Source of the DNA: Asterella californica
Taxonomy: Eukaryota > Streptophyta > Marchantiopsida > Marchantiales > Aytoniaceae
Reading direction: 5' to 3'
Assembly (NCBI GenBank): GCA_036924285.1
Contig: JAYKYS010000009.1
Location: 3,658,001 to 3,722,000, forward strand
Length of the DNA stretch: 64,000 nt
How positions within the stretch are numbered: position 1 is the stretch's first letter; each line of letters begins with the position of its first letter. The translations under genes were made by a program, and so were the position numbers. The notes under the pieces were generated by a model. That model had not been told where the DNA came from. It made no database searches and worked only from the letters and a program-made list of their open reading frames with translations. Below are positions 1-11,156 of the stretch, piece by piece.

Positions 1-39
1 GCTAGACTTAGGAACGATGTAAGGGCTGGGGCAAGACTA
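1..39 (+). repeat. Short left piece of an LTR-like repeat
   Basis: The reverse complement of about 63225-63260 contains a close match to this piece, including a shared GGGCTGGGG(C/T)AAGACTA. In the inverted copy this sequence runs directly into the part that matches 2441 onward. Here the two parts are 2.4 kb apart. I infer that these bases and 2441-2810 were once contiguous. Only 39 bases are available, so this is tentative. Confidence 0.4.
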
Positions 40-2440
40 GGGATATCGTATAACGTGTTTTTCTGTCTAGGAATACACGGGGTATATGGCTGTGCAGAGG
101 TATGTGGATTGACAAGGTTGGATCTAGATCTGGATGTTTCCACTCAAATGTTTCACTATCTACTCTTCTAGCCTGAGTGACCTTGTATCCGCTCGTCTCA
201 AGTTTAAAGTTTGCTACGATCCAAGGTTACGTATAGGTTGCATAATCTTGTGTTACAAACAGATCTTTTGTATTCTAACTAAAAATACTCAGATCTGTAT
301 TATCTAACTGAAATTTTTCATCTATATCACTGGAAGCCTGACTTTTGAATAGCTCCCCAGCGACGCTAACTGGCCATCAATCCAACGATCACAACTTCAT
401 AGTACAATCAGAAGATACTAAGATCACTCAATCAACTTGATAGAATATCGATACAACTTGCTGTACACCCTGGTCTACCAAGTATTCCAGCAAGGTAAAA
501 CATGCATACTCCAAAACACTATTCAGATCTCAATATAGCACCAACGGCAGTAGTACCTGGCAGCTCCGAGAACCCAAACAGCGGCTTAAGACTCATGGTG
601 GCTCCGTTCTCCTCCATCACCAAGAGCTGAAATCAGCCCCACACCTTCCAATGTCGAGTTGTATGCAGGTATTGGCAGTTTCAGCAACAAACTCCTCTCC
701 AAATTGCTCGAAAATGATCAAATTGACAATAGATGATACCGAAAAAACCCGAAACTGCTAATAACAGAAGTATTTTCGAACTTTGAGACCTCAGTCCTTC
801 CAAACCACTCGACCAATGATGATCAAACTTCACAGGAAGCTTGATTGGACCCTTCACTCCTACCCTGAACAATTTTCAGGTCGAAATCTCAAACCAATTC
901 TCAGATATGGATCAAACCGTAATCTGTGCTAACTTCAGAGCTTTACAGACCCAGGTACATTTGATCCAAGATTCTGAACAAACTACTCGACCATTTGAGG
1001 TGAAACTTCCCAAGTATCTTACTGATAAGACATTCTCCAATCCTGGAAAGTTTCACTCAGAAATTCGACTCAGATTTTAAGCAATAGCAAACTATCCATG
1101 GCTATCACAGTTCGCTGTCCCCGTCTTATCCCATCTGCACTTCTCAACTTCAATCGGTCGGTTCAGAATCCAAATCGATCAAGAACCTGACGAAATTGAT
1201 ATCAAAATGACCAGCACGTCGTCAGCTCTCCAACCCAACAGACAGTTCCTCAAAACTCCTCGCGAGTCTCTCGGAACAACCAGAAACGTAGCAGTAGGTA
1301 CGAATTTCACCCCCCTCCACTCAATCGATCATAACGCGCTCATACTTTCATCAAATCGATCGATTCTTCAGCCCAGATTGTAGCCCCGGTCGAGAGCTCT
1401 CCAACCATACCCTTCGTTTCGCGAATGGACCTCTGAAGCCTCCAGAAACCACAGAAACGTCGCGAGGATCAGCTAGAACACCATTGGTCCAAAAGTGGAC
1501 CAATAAGAGCAAAAAGAACTTTACTTTTTGTCTTTTCTCCTCTTAACTTTTCTCTTAGAACGAATTTTTACTCTCCAAGGAGACACAAGACATCAACAAC
1601 ACTCTAAGACCTCAGAAAATCCTTCAGATATGTCGATGGATTCTTCGCGGTCCGTAACTACACAGAAGCGCTCAACCAGAATGAAACCAATGAGCCGCAG
1701 ACTAATACAACGTCAATATTACAACCTGGAAACGTTCTACAATAAAAGGTACGACAAAAGGAAACGGTGAAGCTATCACTCGATTGTAATATTCTTGCCC
1801 GAAGTTTCTCACGATCCAAGCCCCATGATTGATCTTCGGTCTGCAATGACACCGGACATCGACCCAAAGGTTGAAAGGAACGTTCGATGGATAGTTGAGA
1901 TCCATCGTTCCTCACAACAAAATGTACACCGTCATATCCCAAGTCTCTCCGTATGTTACGATTGGAAGGATCACCGGAAGCTGTAACTCCATCACCCTCC
2001 CCATGAACTCATCACCAAAGTACGCAACTAACCACTGTCGAAAGTGATAGCGGTGGATGCAATGAAGCTTGATGTGAAACGGATTCGGGAAAGGAAGATC
2101 CGGAGCCGATAACACACCTCCGTCCATAACCACCACTCATGCAGTTCTTCACTCCTCCATGCAGACCACCGAGAACCCTTACGAATCACCCGTTGAGAGA
2201 GAATGCCGTATGAACCTTCGACTCACCATTTTATACACAAATGCGGCGACAAGGACCACTAAAGTGAACGCGCACAGATCGATGACTTGGCACGTTCCTC
2301 TACCGTGCGATCACTTAAACAGATAATCACAAACGTGGCACTCATCACACCGTTCGGCGAGTTACGCGATACGGTTCACGAAACACGGAAAAGAAACACA
2401 ACATAGGTTACACAGGAATTTCACAGGAACCACAACACGA
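40..2440. other. Gene-less stretch, candidate insertion
   Basis: No convincing gene is seen. Open frames are short and show no recognisable domain. On the minus strand, 1702-2136 holds two frames in the same register separated by one stop at 1912-1914; their translation is non-repetitive and could be a decayed coding piece of an unknown element, but I recognise no motif. Because the flanks (1-39 and 2441 onward) are adjacent in the inverted copy near 63.2 kb, the whole block may be one inserted element. I could not define its ends or a target duplication. Confidence 0.35.
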
Positions 2441-2810
2441 CAACGAGTCGGCGGGTTAGACCACCGTTCGGGAGCCTGGACCCAGACGGACATCACGGGC
2501 GGTTGGGCCGCTAGGTGTGCTGGAGGCACCGTTTAGGACCTTGGACTTTATGGGAAGTCCGCCCCAAGTCATATTGTGACTTGCTCATGTTTGGGACCGA
2601 CTTAGGCGGATCTAAGTCGGGACTTAGGATTGCTGAGCTTGATGATTAGGGAGACGGTCCGGCTCCGGTCCGGACCAAACAGAACTAAGGTAAGTGGTGC
2701 ATGGACACTAACTTGTGATTGTGTTTGCAAGTTAGTGGTGTAAAGTTTGCGACCTACTGAGCTAGAGCTTCCGCTGGCGCAACAAGGCGGTAGGTGCGCG
2801 AAATTTTGGA
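2441..2810 (+). repeat. LTR-like/leader repeat with inverted copy at 62.87-63.22 kb
   Basis: From ACGAGTCGGCGG through the end of the GTAGGT-GCGCGAAA block this matches the reverse complement of 62867-63225 over its whole length with many substitutions. Shared landmarks include GCTAGGTGTGCTGGAGG, CTTTATGGGAAGTC and GGTAAGTGGTGCATG. In the inverted copy a TATA box lies upstream, so this is probably the downstream (R/U5-like) part of an LTR or the leader of RLG-M. No matching 3' LTR was found beside RLG-M, so ownership by that element is inferred from position only. Confidence 0.55.
2706..2803 (+). other. Candidate structured RNA with two stems
   Basis: Stem 1 pairs 2706-2715 (CACTAACTTG) with 2728-2737 (CAAGTTAGTG), ten pairs. 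Stem 2 pairs about 2746-2757 (TTTGCG then ACCTAC) with 2790-2803 (GTAGGT then GCGCGAAA), enclosing a 32-base apical region. In the inverted copy (62867-62965) both stems persist: one pair of stem 1 changes from A-T to G-C, and one pair of stem 2 changes from C-G to T-A. The conserved pairing suggests an RNA role, perhaps leader folding, packaging or dimerisation. The role is inference. Confidence 0.45.
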
Positions 2811-3382
2811 GCTACTAGAGGTGTGGACATCTAGTTAGTGACCTCCAGTGTCAGTTACGACTGTTGGTGATCATATATTGTGCATGTGGTCATCGACAAG
2901 GAGTCGTCAGTCCGGGTGGGGCTGGGTTTCTCTTTATGTGAATGTTTGAGTGTGGAGGGTTATCGTTTGGACTTCTTGTGGTTGGAACCCCTCCATACTC
3001 TGCTTCCTGTTTGTGCGCCGCGTTTGCTTGTGTTGGCGCTTGATTTCCGGAGTGAGTTCACTCCAGTGTGCTGTCGGTAGTGAGGCTGGAGTTGCGGACC
3101 AGTCAGACTACCTTTGTCTCTCTCACGATGCGGTTGGAGTGACGACCAACAGACTGTGAGAGGCTGCCTGTGGTGATGGCAGGTACAGGTTGCCCTTACC
3201 TTGACCGTCCTAGTAGGGGATAGGTGAGCTCAGTAGGAGCGGGGTTAGGCAAGTGGTGGTTACGGTGGTGATGGGGATTGCGACATTCCAGTTGGGGAGT
3301 GTGTCAGCGAGATTTTCTCATCACGGAGTTCTCGGGAGGTTCTGGTGGGGACTTCTCGGACAGTGGGTATACACGGAGTGGG
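2811..3382 (+). other. Leader of RLG-M upstream of gag
   Basis: This stretch is rich in G and T and holds no convincing gene. The gag frame is open from 3278, but its first ATG is at 3383. I looked for a primer-binding site of the common TGGTATCAGAGC type and did not see one, so the exact 5' border and primer tRNA of RLG-M remain unknown. Confidence 0.4.
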
Positions 3383-4570
3383 ATGAGGTACCGACTACCT
3401 ACACCATTACCGTCGGTTGTTCCAGAGGACGAGTCAGACGCAGACAGCGCGTTTTCTGGTGGTGAGTCTAGTGTCGCCACACCGTTGTTGTGGGACATGG
3501 ACGAGATCTATGGGGCCACGAAGGGACCTCGGCGTTACTCGGATACAGTTGGTACCATTGAGCTGGATGACTTCATCCAAGAGTTCGACAGTTGGTGCGA
3601 TCTGCAGCAGATGCGGAACCCACAGTTGTTTACACCCTTCATGGCGTGGAAGGGTTTGTTCCAGCACTTGGAGGGACCGCTGATGGACGATTATCATGAG
3701 TTCAGGCGAGATTACAGTGTTGAGATCGAGTTGTGGAGACAACATTGGTCTCCCAACTACGTTTCTATCACTACTGGCGCAGTTTCGGGAGGCATAGCAC
3801 CTGCGAGTTCGGGTGCCAGTAGCAGTGGTGCAGCCACAGGTGGCGGAGTACCTACTACCGGTGCATCCACAAGTAGTGGAGCAGGTGGTAGTGTGAGCGG
3901 GATACCACCAGGGTTTAACCCTGTGGTTCAGTTCTTCCAATGTTTGAGGAAGAACTATCAGGGTGTGCGGACCGACAAGTTGAGGAGTCTGCAGGAGTTC
4001 CAGCGGAAGACTGGAGAGAGCCTACGCGAGGCGTTTACTCGCATGAGGCGGTTGATCAGCGTTACCCAAGGGGTGACGGAAGCACAGGCAGTCCAGTTCT
4101 GGTATGGGATACTAGACCGGGAGCTGCGTAGGAGAGTTAGAGATGATACTCTTCTTAGAGATACCGCTCCGACGTTGGCGGTTGTCTTTGGTCTGGCTGA
4201 GCGGATTGAGCTCAACATGGTGGAGGAGAGGGTGGTGGTTGCTGCGTTCAGCAAGGAGACACCACATGGAGCGACCACCTCTTCTCGAGGATCACAGGCT
4301 ACGCAACAGCGTGGTGGTGGTGGTGGTAAGGATCGTGCAGAGCAGTCACGATCGCAGGGAGGTGTAGGAGGATCTGGTGGGCAGAAGCCCATGCCGTCCT
4401 TCTCTAGTCAGTAGCAAGCGGGTCCTTGCTGGACGTGTGATGGTCCTCATCAGCAGAGGGACTGTCCATAGAGGAGAGGTTATGAGACGTCAGGGACATC
4501 AGGGACGTCTCCAGCAGTACCTAAGCAATGTGAGCATTGCGGACGACCTGGTCACAATAGTGACCGTTGT
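3383..4570 (+). pseudogene. gag: RLG-M gag with two zinc knuckles
   Basis: Structural protein of the virus-like particle. The frame is open from 3278; the first ATG is at 3383. A retrotransposon-gag helical region lies around 3910-4230, with the typical tract of a short repeat-length spacer followed by SLREAFTRMRRL-type residues. Glycine/serine-rich spacers surround it. In the same frame, after TAG at 4412-4414, come two nucleocapsid knuckles: CX2CX3HX4C at 4427-4465 and canonical CX2CX4HX4C at 4529-4570, with a second TAG at 4469-4471 between them. Both TAGs sit where Gln would fit. Downstream is an RG/GG-rich linker leading to the protease in the same frame, so gag and protease were one polyprotein. 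Confidence 0.8.
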
Positions 4571-5462
4571 TTTGATCTCCATCCCGAGTTGCGGCAAGGG
4601 AAGGCTGATCGTGGACGAGGCGGAGGAGCTCAGGGAGGCCGTGGTGGTCGAGCTGGAGGTAGAGGTCCAACACCTGGGAGAGGACCGGTCGGTCCACCGC
4701 CTGCTACGACGTCAGAAGCAGGTATGGCTGCTCGGATTGAGCAGTTGGAGCAGAGGATAGCTAGTATGGCTATGGCCCAGCGGAGATCAAGTGGAACAGA
4801 GGCTTCCACGTCTTATGGAGGAGAAGGAGGTGACTTCGACTTCATGACTGGTGTGGCGCAGATTGAGGCATCTGCGGCAGTGACTAGAGGTGCAGTACGT
4901 GCCTCTGAGCCACGAGGTGCGTCAGTGGAGTTGGATCCACAACGCGGGGAGGCTGGTAGACAGGCCAGATTACCTCAATCATTCACGTTATCGGAGGCGT
5001 TGAGGACAACATCTATGGTTCCTAAACGACATACCGATGGTGCAGTAGAGTTGGAGGCATCGACATCCAGGAGTGGGTGTGATGTGAGTCCATCCTCGAC
5101 GTCTGTGGATGCGACGTCGAACCCGATGTTTGGGACGGCTACAGCAGTTTTGCGAGCCCCACTATTCTCAGCCACGGATATGAGAGCATTGGGAGTCAAC
5201 TTGGCTCCAGTGTTCCAGTTGGCGGCCACGCTCAGTGAGAGCGAGGATGTAGTAACCTCTAGTGCTGAAGTAGTTCAGCGAGAGGCGATAGACGTGTCCA
5301 TGGAGTCGAGGATCAGGACAGCTACCAGTGGTACTTGGCAAGCGGCGACTGCTAGGTTAGATGAGTTACCAGCTAGGCCGGCGATTGACCGTGCTAGTTT
5401 GGCACCAGGTGTGGTGTTGTTGGACAACATAAGTGGTATCTTCTGTTTGGTAGCACCTTCAG

Positions 5463-6198
5463 AGAAAGTGTATCGACCCCAGAAGGTCTTGTTAGACTCT
5501 GGAGCCCAACCGTTGATGTTGGGAAAGGCGGCATGTATTGGTTTGGGTCTGAAGAAGTCCGAGATAGAGAGATGTTCATTCCAGTTGCAGACATCTCTAG
5601 GGGATCAGGAGGTACGGCTCTACACATGACACGTGAGATGTTGACGGTGAGAGTTCGGTCAGATCACCCCACGGATGGCTCTATGGTGAGGGCCAAGGCC
5701 ATCGTTACAGCCGCAGAGTCTTATGATGTATTGGTGGGAGGTGCTGTGTTGTACCCTATGGGGTTTGTGATCGACTATTGGGTGGAGACAGCATCTTACA
5801 GACCAGGTTGGCAGTCCGGTGAAGGACGAGTGAGCCGCTTACCAGTGCGGTTCAGTGCTAGAGTTGGGACGACGGAGCCTACACCAGGGACGATGGCATC
5901 CGTTGCAGGGTTCAGTTCGGTCATCACTTGGCCGGGTGAGTTGTTGGAGGACAATGCCCATGCGGAGGATACTCCGGCCTTTGAGGAGGTGGAGGACATG
6001 TCTAGCATGTCTACGTTAGTACCATCTGCTTTGGATGTTCCACTCTGGAGTTCGAGTGGAGAGTTGCAGCAGTATGCTGATCAGTTGGTGCAGCAGGCTT
6101 GGAGTGAAGCCTTTGTACCACCAGTAGAGAAACAAAGGGTTGTTCCTGCTACTGGCCCTGTGACCTTATCACCGTTGGATACGACTCCCATTGTGTAG
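5463..6198 (+). pseudogene. pro: RLG-M retropepsin-like protease
   Basis: Aspartic protease that would mature the polyprotein. The active-site DSGA begins near 5495 in the gag frame, within KVLLDSGAQPLMLG. That frame ends at TGA 5627-5629. The C-terminal half continues in the frame one base back (from about 5612) and contains YDVLVGG followed by AVLYPMGF, which is the usual flap/helix end of plant gypsy proteases (YDVLLGxxWL type). The shift is equivalent to a one-base deletion or a -1 frameshift. No slippery heptamer is obvious, so a lesion is more likely. About 130 linker residues follow before TAG at 6196 and the methyltransferase. Confidence 0.7.
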
Positions 6199-7416
6199 CA
6201 GTATCCAGAGGAGGGTGTATGTGTGCTGGAGCTGTTTGGAGAGATCAGCACATGCTTGGCTGCGGTATTGCAAGCAGGTATACAAGTACAACGATACTTG
6301 TATGTGGAGAGAGATGAGATTGCAAGACGCATCTCATTGCGACATGTGGCACGTTTGGTGTAGAGATATCTTGAGTTGTTGCCCATATCAGCTGTTAGAG
6401 GATACCAGCAAGCATTACCGTCGGATATTTTGCTGCTGGGGGCGCAGGATCTTACGTTGGTGGGCACCATTCACTTGGTGATAGCCGGATGGCCATGTCA
6501 AGGTCATACGCGTGCTGGGAGAGATCAGGGTTTACATGACCCGCGATCTAGGATGTTCTAGGAGATGTTACGGATCTTACGACATCTCCAGATGCATCAG
6601 GTGGATTCTCCAGCGTACATCTTGGAGAACGTTCCTTTGTTGGGTGATGCTCGTACACAGATGATGGCGAGTGTGCACCAAGTGCGGTCTTGGGTTGGAC
6701 CAGCAGTGTTGTTGGATGCAGCGAGAGTAGGATCTCGTGCACATCGGCCACGGTTGTGGTGGACGAACTTGTTACCGAGAGAGGTGCTTAAGAGCGCACA
6801 CGATGGAGTGAGACGACCAACGCATCTCACGGTTGATAGCATCTTGGATGCAGGACGACGATCTCAAGTGGTGAGAGTCGTCGATAGGTCACCCATGGCA
6901 GTGATGAACCTAGTGGGACGGCCCATGGTAGCGTTACTCACTTTGGTAAGCTTTCCAGCGTCACATGCTTATAGAGATGGAGGACTTGGGCTTGTGTGGG
7001 ATGCTCAATTACGGCAGTTGGTGGAGCCCAATGCCGATGAGAGAGAGCGAGCGATGGGTTTCGCTACGAGTACGACGGCAGTAGCTTCGGTGTCAGAGGC
7101 TTCACGTCGTCAAGTATTGGGTCAAGCAATGGACTTGAATTGCTTGACATGGATTGTTAGCCTTGGATTGGCTGAGCAGCGTCGGATGCGATCGACGGGA
7201 GTTACTGCTCGAGCACTCTTGAGCTCTTTGCCTACCGAGTCGGTGGAGACAAAGGCTGGGGGCGAGGCACATGGAGTTCGTCATCCTTGGACATCATGGG
7301 ATGTCGTAGGAGAGAGTGTGGAGCTTGCAGCTAGAACTGCAGAAGCTTTTCGCACAGTAGCGGTGGAGATTGTTGGTGGTGAGCAAAAGGAAACTGCTCC
7401 AAAGGCTGCAAGATAG
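6199..7416 (+). pseudogene. C5 cytosine DNA methyltransferase domain inside gypsy pol
   Basis: This would methylate cytosine in DNA using S-adenosylmethionine. It lies between protease and RT, in the same frame as both. Motif I (LELFGE then AAVLQAG) is at about 6226-6270, followed by the acidic motif II region (YVERDE). Motif IV has GWPCQGHTRAG, with the catalytic Cys codon at 6496-6498. Motif VI is ENV at 6625-6633. Motif VIII resembles the DNMT3/DRM type (DAARVGSRAHRPR then WTNL, about 6715-6770). Motif IX/X (ERERAMGF then LGQAMDL) is at about 7045-7140, with a target-recognition stretch before it. The motif order is linear, unlike the permuted plant DRM enzymes. TAG codons at 6361 and 6559 interrupt it, and TAGs at 6196 and 7414 bound it. 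About 400 codons is a full-length catalytic domain. Confidence 0.88.
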
Positions 7417-9122
7417 CAGTCAACGACTTCGTCTTCTACCTCTAGCATGGTGACAGAGGATACTTGGGAGCCAGAGATTGGACCCAAGCTTATAGGAGAA
7501 GAGAGACGAAGAGTCCAAAGATTCCTGAAGAGCTACAGGAATTGTTTTACCTTCAGTATGAAGGATTTGGGTACCTTGAAAGGACCTGGTATACGGATCG
7601 ACTTGGCTAATGACACGCCAATCTTTCGACGTCCTTACAGGTACAGTGACATGGAGAGAGCCTTGATCCAGAGTCGGACTCAAGACTTGTTGGAGGCTGG
7701 ATTGGTGGAGATGTCGCATGGAGAGTATGCATCTGCCACAGTTATGCCAGCCAAGAAGGATATGTATGGCAACTACACAGATAGACGGATGTGTGAGGAC
7801 TATCGTCCTATCAATCGGCAGACGAAGTCCGATAAGTATGCCATGCCGACACCTGAGGAGATCTTTGATGCAGTGGGGCATGTGAAGGTCTTCAGTACTT
7901 TGGATCTTCGAGCAGGGTATCATCAGTTGCCAGTGAGAGAAGAAGATAAGTCCAAGACAGCATTCTGGGGAATTGACTCTCACGGCAAGGATTGTTTGTA
8001 TCAGTGGCGGTTCTTACCATTTGGGTTGAAGAACGCCCCTGCTGAGTTCCAAAGGGTGATGGACAGAATCCTAGCAGGATTGGATTTTGTCAGATGTTAT
8101 ATCGACGACATCTTAGTCTATAGTGCTACAGTGGAGGAGCACGAGAGACACTTACGGGATGTGTTTGAGCGGTTGAGAGCTCATGGGTTGAAGTTACACC
8201 CTGGGAAGTGTAAGTTCTTCCAGGAGTTGGTAGAGTATCTGGGCCACACCATCTATCCAGGTGGATTGGGTGTTCAACAAACGAAGGTTGAGGCTATTGC
8301 ACGTATCCCGTGCCCCACAGATGTGAGTCGAGTTCGAGCATTTGTTGGTTTGGCGAACTTTTATCGTCGGTACGTGAAGGGATTTAGTGCAATTGCGAAG
8401 CCGTTGACCAAGCTGATGAAGGTGGACCAGGAGTGGCAGTGGGGAGATGAGCAGGAGCGAGCTTTTGTAGAGCTCAAGGATAGGTTGACATCTGCTCCCA
8501 TCTTGAGGAGACCCATTAGGGGACGTCCTTTCCAACTGCACACTGATTGGAGTATGTTGGGACTTGGAGCAGTGCTGACTCAGCATGATGATGAGACAAA
8601 GGAGTTCGTGGTGGCGTATGCCAGTCGCTCCAACAATTCAGCGGAGGCGAGGTATAGTTCGTATGAGGGAGAGTGTTTGGCGGCAATGTGGGCTGTTGCA
8701 CACTTTCGATGTTATCTGTTTGGGAACCCCTTTACTCTCATCACTGATCACCAGCCGCTCAAGTGGTTGATGAAGTCCGACAAGCTTACAAGAAAGCTTG
8801 CACGATGGGCTCTGATCTTACAAAAGTATGACTTCCAGGTAGTGCATAGACCTGGAGTTGTAAACCTAGATGCCGATGGGTTGAGTCGCAACCCGTGTAC
8901 GAGTCAGCAGGATCAGACTGGAGCTCGATGGCATGACGAGGTTGATGAGGAGATAGTGCCAGGGTGGCATGCATCTGCCTTTCTTTGTGTGTTGGCCATG
9001 AACTCTAGTATGGAGGGCCAAGTCGTATCTTTCTCTGGTCAGAGAGTAGATGATGAGTCTCCAGATCCTGAGGGTGGAGATGGTGTTCCAGACCAGCGAG
9101 ATATCCATGATGATGTGACCGT
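7417..9122 (+). pseudogene. pol: RLG-M reverse transcriptase and RNase H
   Basis: Reverse transcriptase copies element RNA into DNA and RNase H removes the RNA strand. The frame continues from the methyltransferase after TAG 7414-7416 and stays open to the insertion point. RT motifs run from about 7600 to 8350: PYRYSDMER, MCEDYRPIN, TLDLRAGYHQL, LPFGLKNAPAEFQR and the catalytic YIDDIL at 8098-8115. RNase H follows at about 8520-8890 with LHTDWS, YEGECLA, ITDHQPLKW and LDADGLSR, giving the expected acidic residues. The sequence after RNase H reads into the tether and is cut at 9122 by the solo LTR. No lesion is seen inside RT or RNase H. Confidence 0.93.
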
Positions 9123-11152
9123 TGTCGTGTCGTGGACCGGCTCCTACCTGAAATTCAAACTTCGATGCTTGTCGCTCCAAAGACACTCATGAGAAGACAA
9201 GCTAGGCCCCAACTTACGGATTTTTGGCACAATCTCATATCTCCATTTTCATCGCATAGATGGGTAGAGCTCCTTGTCAGCTTTCCACATGCACTTTGTC
9301 TACTTCGTTTGGACGCCTAGTGGAAAAGTTACAGGATTCGAAAGATGGAGAAAATAAGCTAGGCCCCAGCTTACGGGTTTTTGGCACCACTTCGGGTCTT
9401 CGTTTTTATCGCACCAGTGGATAGAGCTCCTTGTCAGCTTTCCATAGGCACTTCATCTACTTCGTTTGAACGCCTAGTGGAAAAGTTACAAGACTCGAAA
9501 GATGGAGAAAACAAGCTAGGCCCCAGCTTATGGGCTTTTGGCGCAACTTCGGATCTTCACTTTCATCACATAGATGGGTAGAGCTTGTTGTCAGCTTTCC
9601 ATGGGCATATTGTTTACTTCGTTTGGACATCTAGAGAAGAAGTTATGTGATTCGAAAGAAGGCAAAATCAAGCTAGGTCTCTAGTTACTTGCTGACTGGG
9701 TATTCAGGGCTTCAGGCGTTATATCAAAGACGCAAGGGGCCTGCTTCTTATTATTCAGGAGATTGAAGAGAGAACTGTACGTACAGAGACTGTTGCAAGG
9801 GGGGTGCTTAAGGGGCTAGCTTGCGTCTGCGACCTGTCAACGGACGGTTCGGGAGATTTAGGAGTCCAATGCAAGCGCGCAAGGCGTCGTTGGGTTCAGA
9901 TCTGTGCAGGCTACGCACTGGTTCAAACGGTTTGGGAAGAGACGGATCGGGGGTTGTGTTCTGGGAGAAATTGAGACGCAGGGAGCAGAATTGAGGTTTT
10001 CAGTTACCTGTGAAGGAGAGTTGGACCGTTCGGGCCGTTCCGGAGTCCAAACTTGCTGTCCTTGGATCCATCGGGATCAGAACAACGAGTTCTTCAGGAA
10101 ATTGAAGACGATACAAAGTTTTATCGGGCGGTTTGAGAGTTGTGAGAGAAATTGGCTCGCAGGGAAGCGCTTGCGTCAGGTTTTCATCGCCTGCGACCTG
10201 AGATTGGATTGTTCTTCGCGATCGGTGAGCCAAGCTCTTTGTTCTTGGTGCCTACGCGATCAGGGAGTCCTCATGTACGCATAGGGGAAGACTGTAAGTG
10301 AATTGGATTGTTGGTTTGGGTATGGTGAGCAAATTTGAGCCGCAGGGAGCCGATTTACGTCAGTTTTTTGTAACCTGCGACCAAATTTCTCGAGTAGTTT
10401 TGCAAGGGGAACTCCAAACGGCTTGTTTGGAGTCTTGTTGGGTTCAGGGTAGCCAGATCTACCTACCAGCGAAGACGGATATCAGTTTAGAAATCCGTTT
10501 GCGCGGTGTGAGCGGTTTTAAGCCGCAGGGAGGAGTTTTTGAAGGTTCGGTCACCTGCGACCGAAAATTGGCGATATCTCGACTATCGGGAGTCGGATCT
10601 GAAGGTTTCTTGGGTCAACGGAGTCAGGGAAGGAGACCCTATCAACATTTGAAGATCGTTTGGCGAAAGGAGAAAGTTCCCAAATAGGTCTTTTTCGGTT
10701 CCTTCGCTACAGGTTTCGTCCTTTTGAGTTCGTTAAGGACTTAGTTGGTTGTGTATGGCTTGTGGTAGCTAGCTTTAGCCAAGAGCTAGTGTGTGGATGT
10801 GGTTTGGACTTGGGTTTGGATCGCATGATACTGTTGTGGCTCTGGTTGTTAGCAAAGAGAAGTTCCTCTTGCTTTGAGCTACGCTTTGGCGATTTCAGAC
10901 TAGGGTTGCGTTTCAGGGGTTTGTTTTAGGGCTTCTGAAGTAGGTTACAGACCGCTCTGGTCTTTTCCTCAGTTTTGTGCTGTTTGGAGAAAGAATCGAC
11001 ATTGTACATACTTTCAGAGTGGTATATATCGCAGCATTCCTTTTCGTGGTTGTTCTTCTCTGTCTTGTCTCTGTTTGGCATACAGCATCTCCACAGCCAG
11101 GAACCTCGCGTTTTCCTGGACATCCTTCACGCACAAAATATCCGACATGATA
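9123..11152 (+). mobile_element. Solo LTR of the RLG-C family inserted in RLG-M
   Basis: This 2,030-bp block has no internal gene and matches, in inverted orientation, the two LTRs of RLG-C (40988-42854 and 48822-50680) along its length. Its ends are TGTCGTGTCG and CGACATGATA, imperfect inverted repeats consistent with an original TG...CA decayed by C-to-T. A 4-bp duplication CCGT flanks it (9119-9122 and 11153-11156). Removing the LTR and one copy of CCGT restores the pol frame of RLG-M. A TATA-like TATATAT is at 11023-11029. Open frames inside it are not genes. It is probably the product of LTR-LTR recombination. Confidence 0.88.
9198..9680 (+). repeat. Tandem repeat, about 157 bp x 3, in the solo LTR
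   Basis: Units start at about 9198, 9356 and 9513, each opening with AAGCTAGGCCCCA, with a fourth partial start near 9670. Each contains a GTCAGCTTTCCA segment and a CTACTTCGTTTG-like segment. The full-length RLG-C LTRs carry two units (around 42430-42780 and 50280-50600). The extra unit accounts for most of the length difference between this LTR (2,030 bp) and those (1,867 and 1,859 bp). Confidence 0.8.
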
Positions 11153-11156
11153 CCGT

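Noticed and set aside
5612..5640. Programmed frameshift between protease halves
   Set aside because: The shift is within the protease rather than between gag and pol, and I see no slippery heptamer or clear downstream structure, so a simple deletion is more likely.
9198..9680. CRISPR-like regular repeats
   Set aside because: Units of about 157 bp are contiguous without unique spacers and lie in a eukaryotic LTR; they are a minisatellite.
9904..10929. Three plus-strand ORFs of 89-129 codons
   Set aside because: They lie wholly inside the solo LTR; the same sequence recurs as LTR in both RLG-C copies, with the frames broken there.
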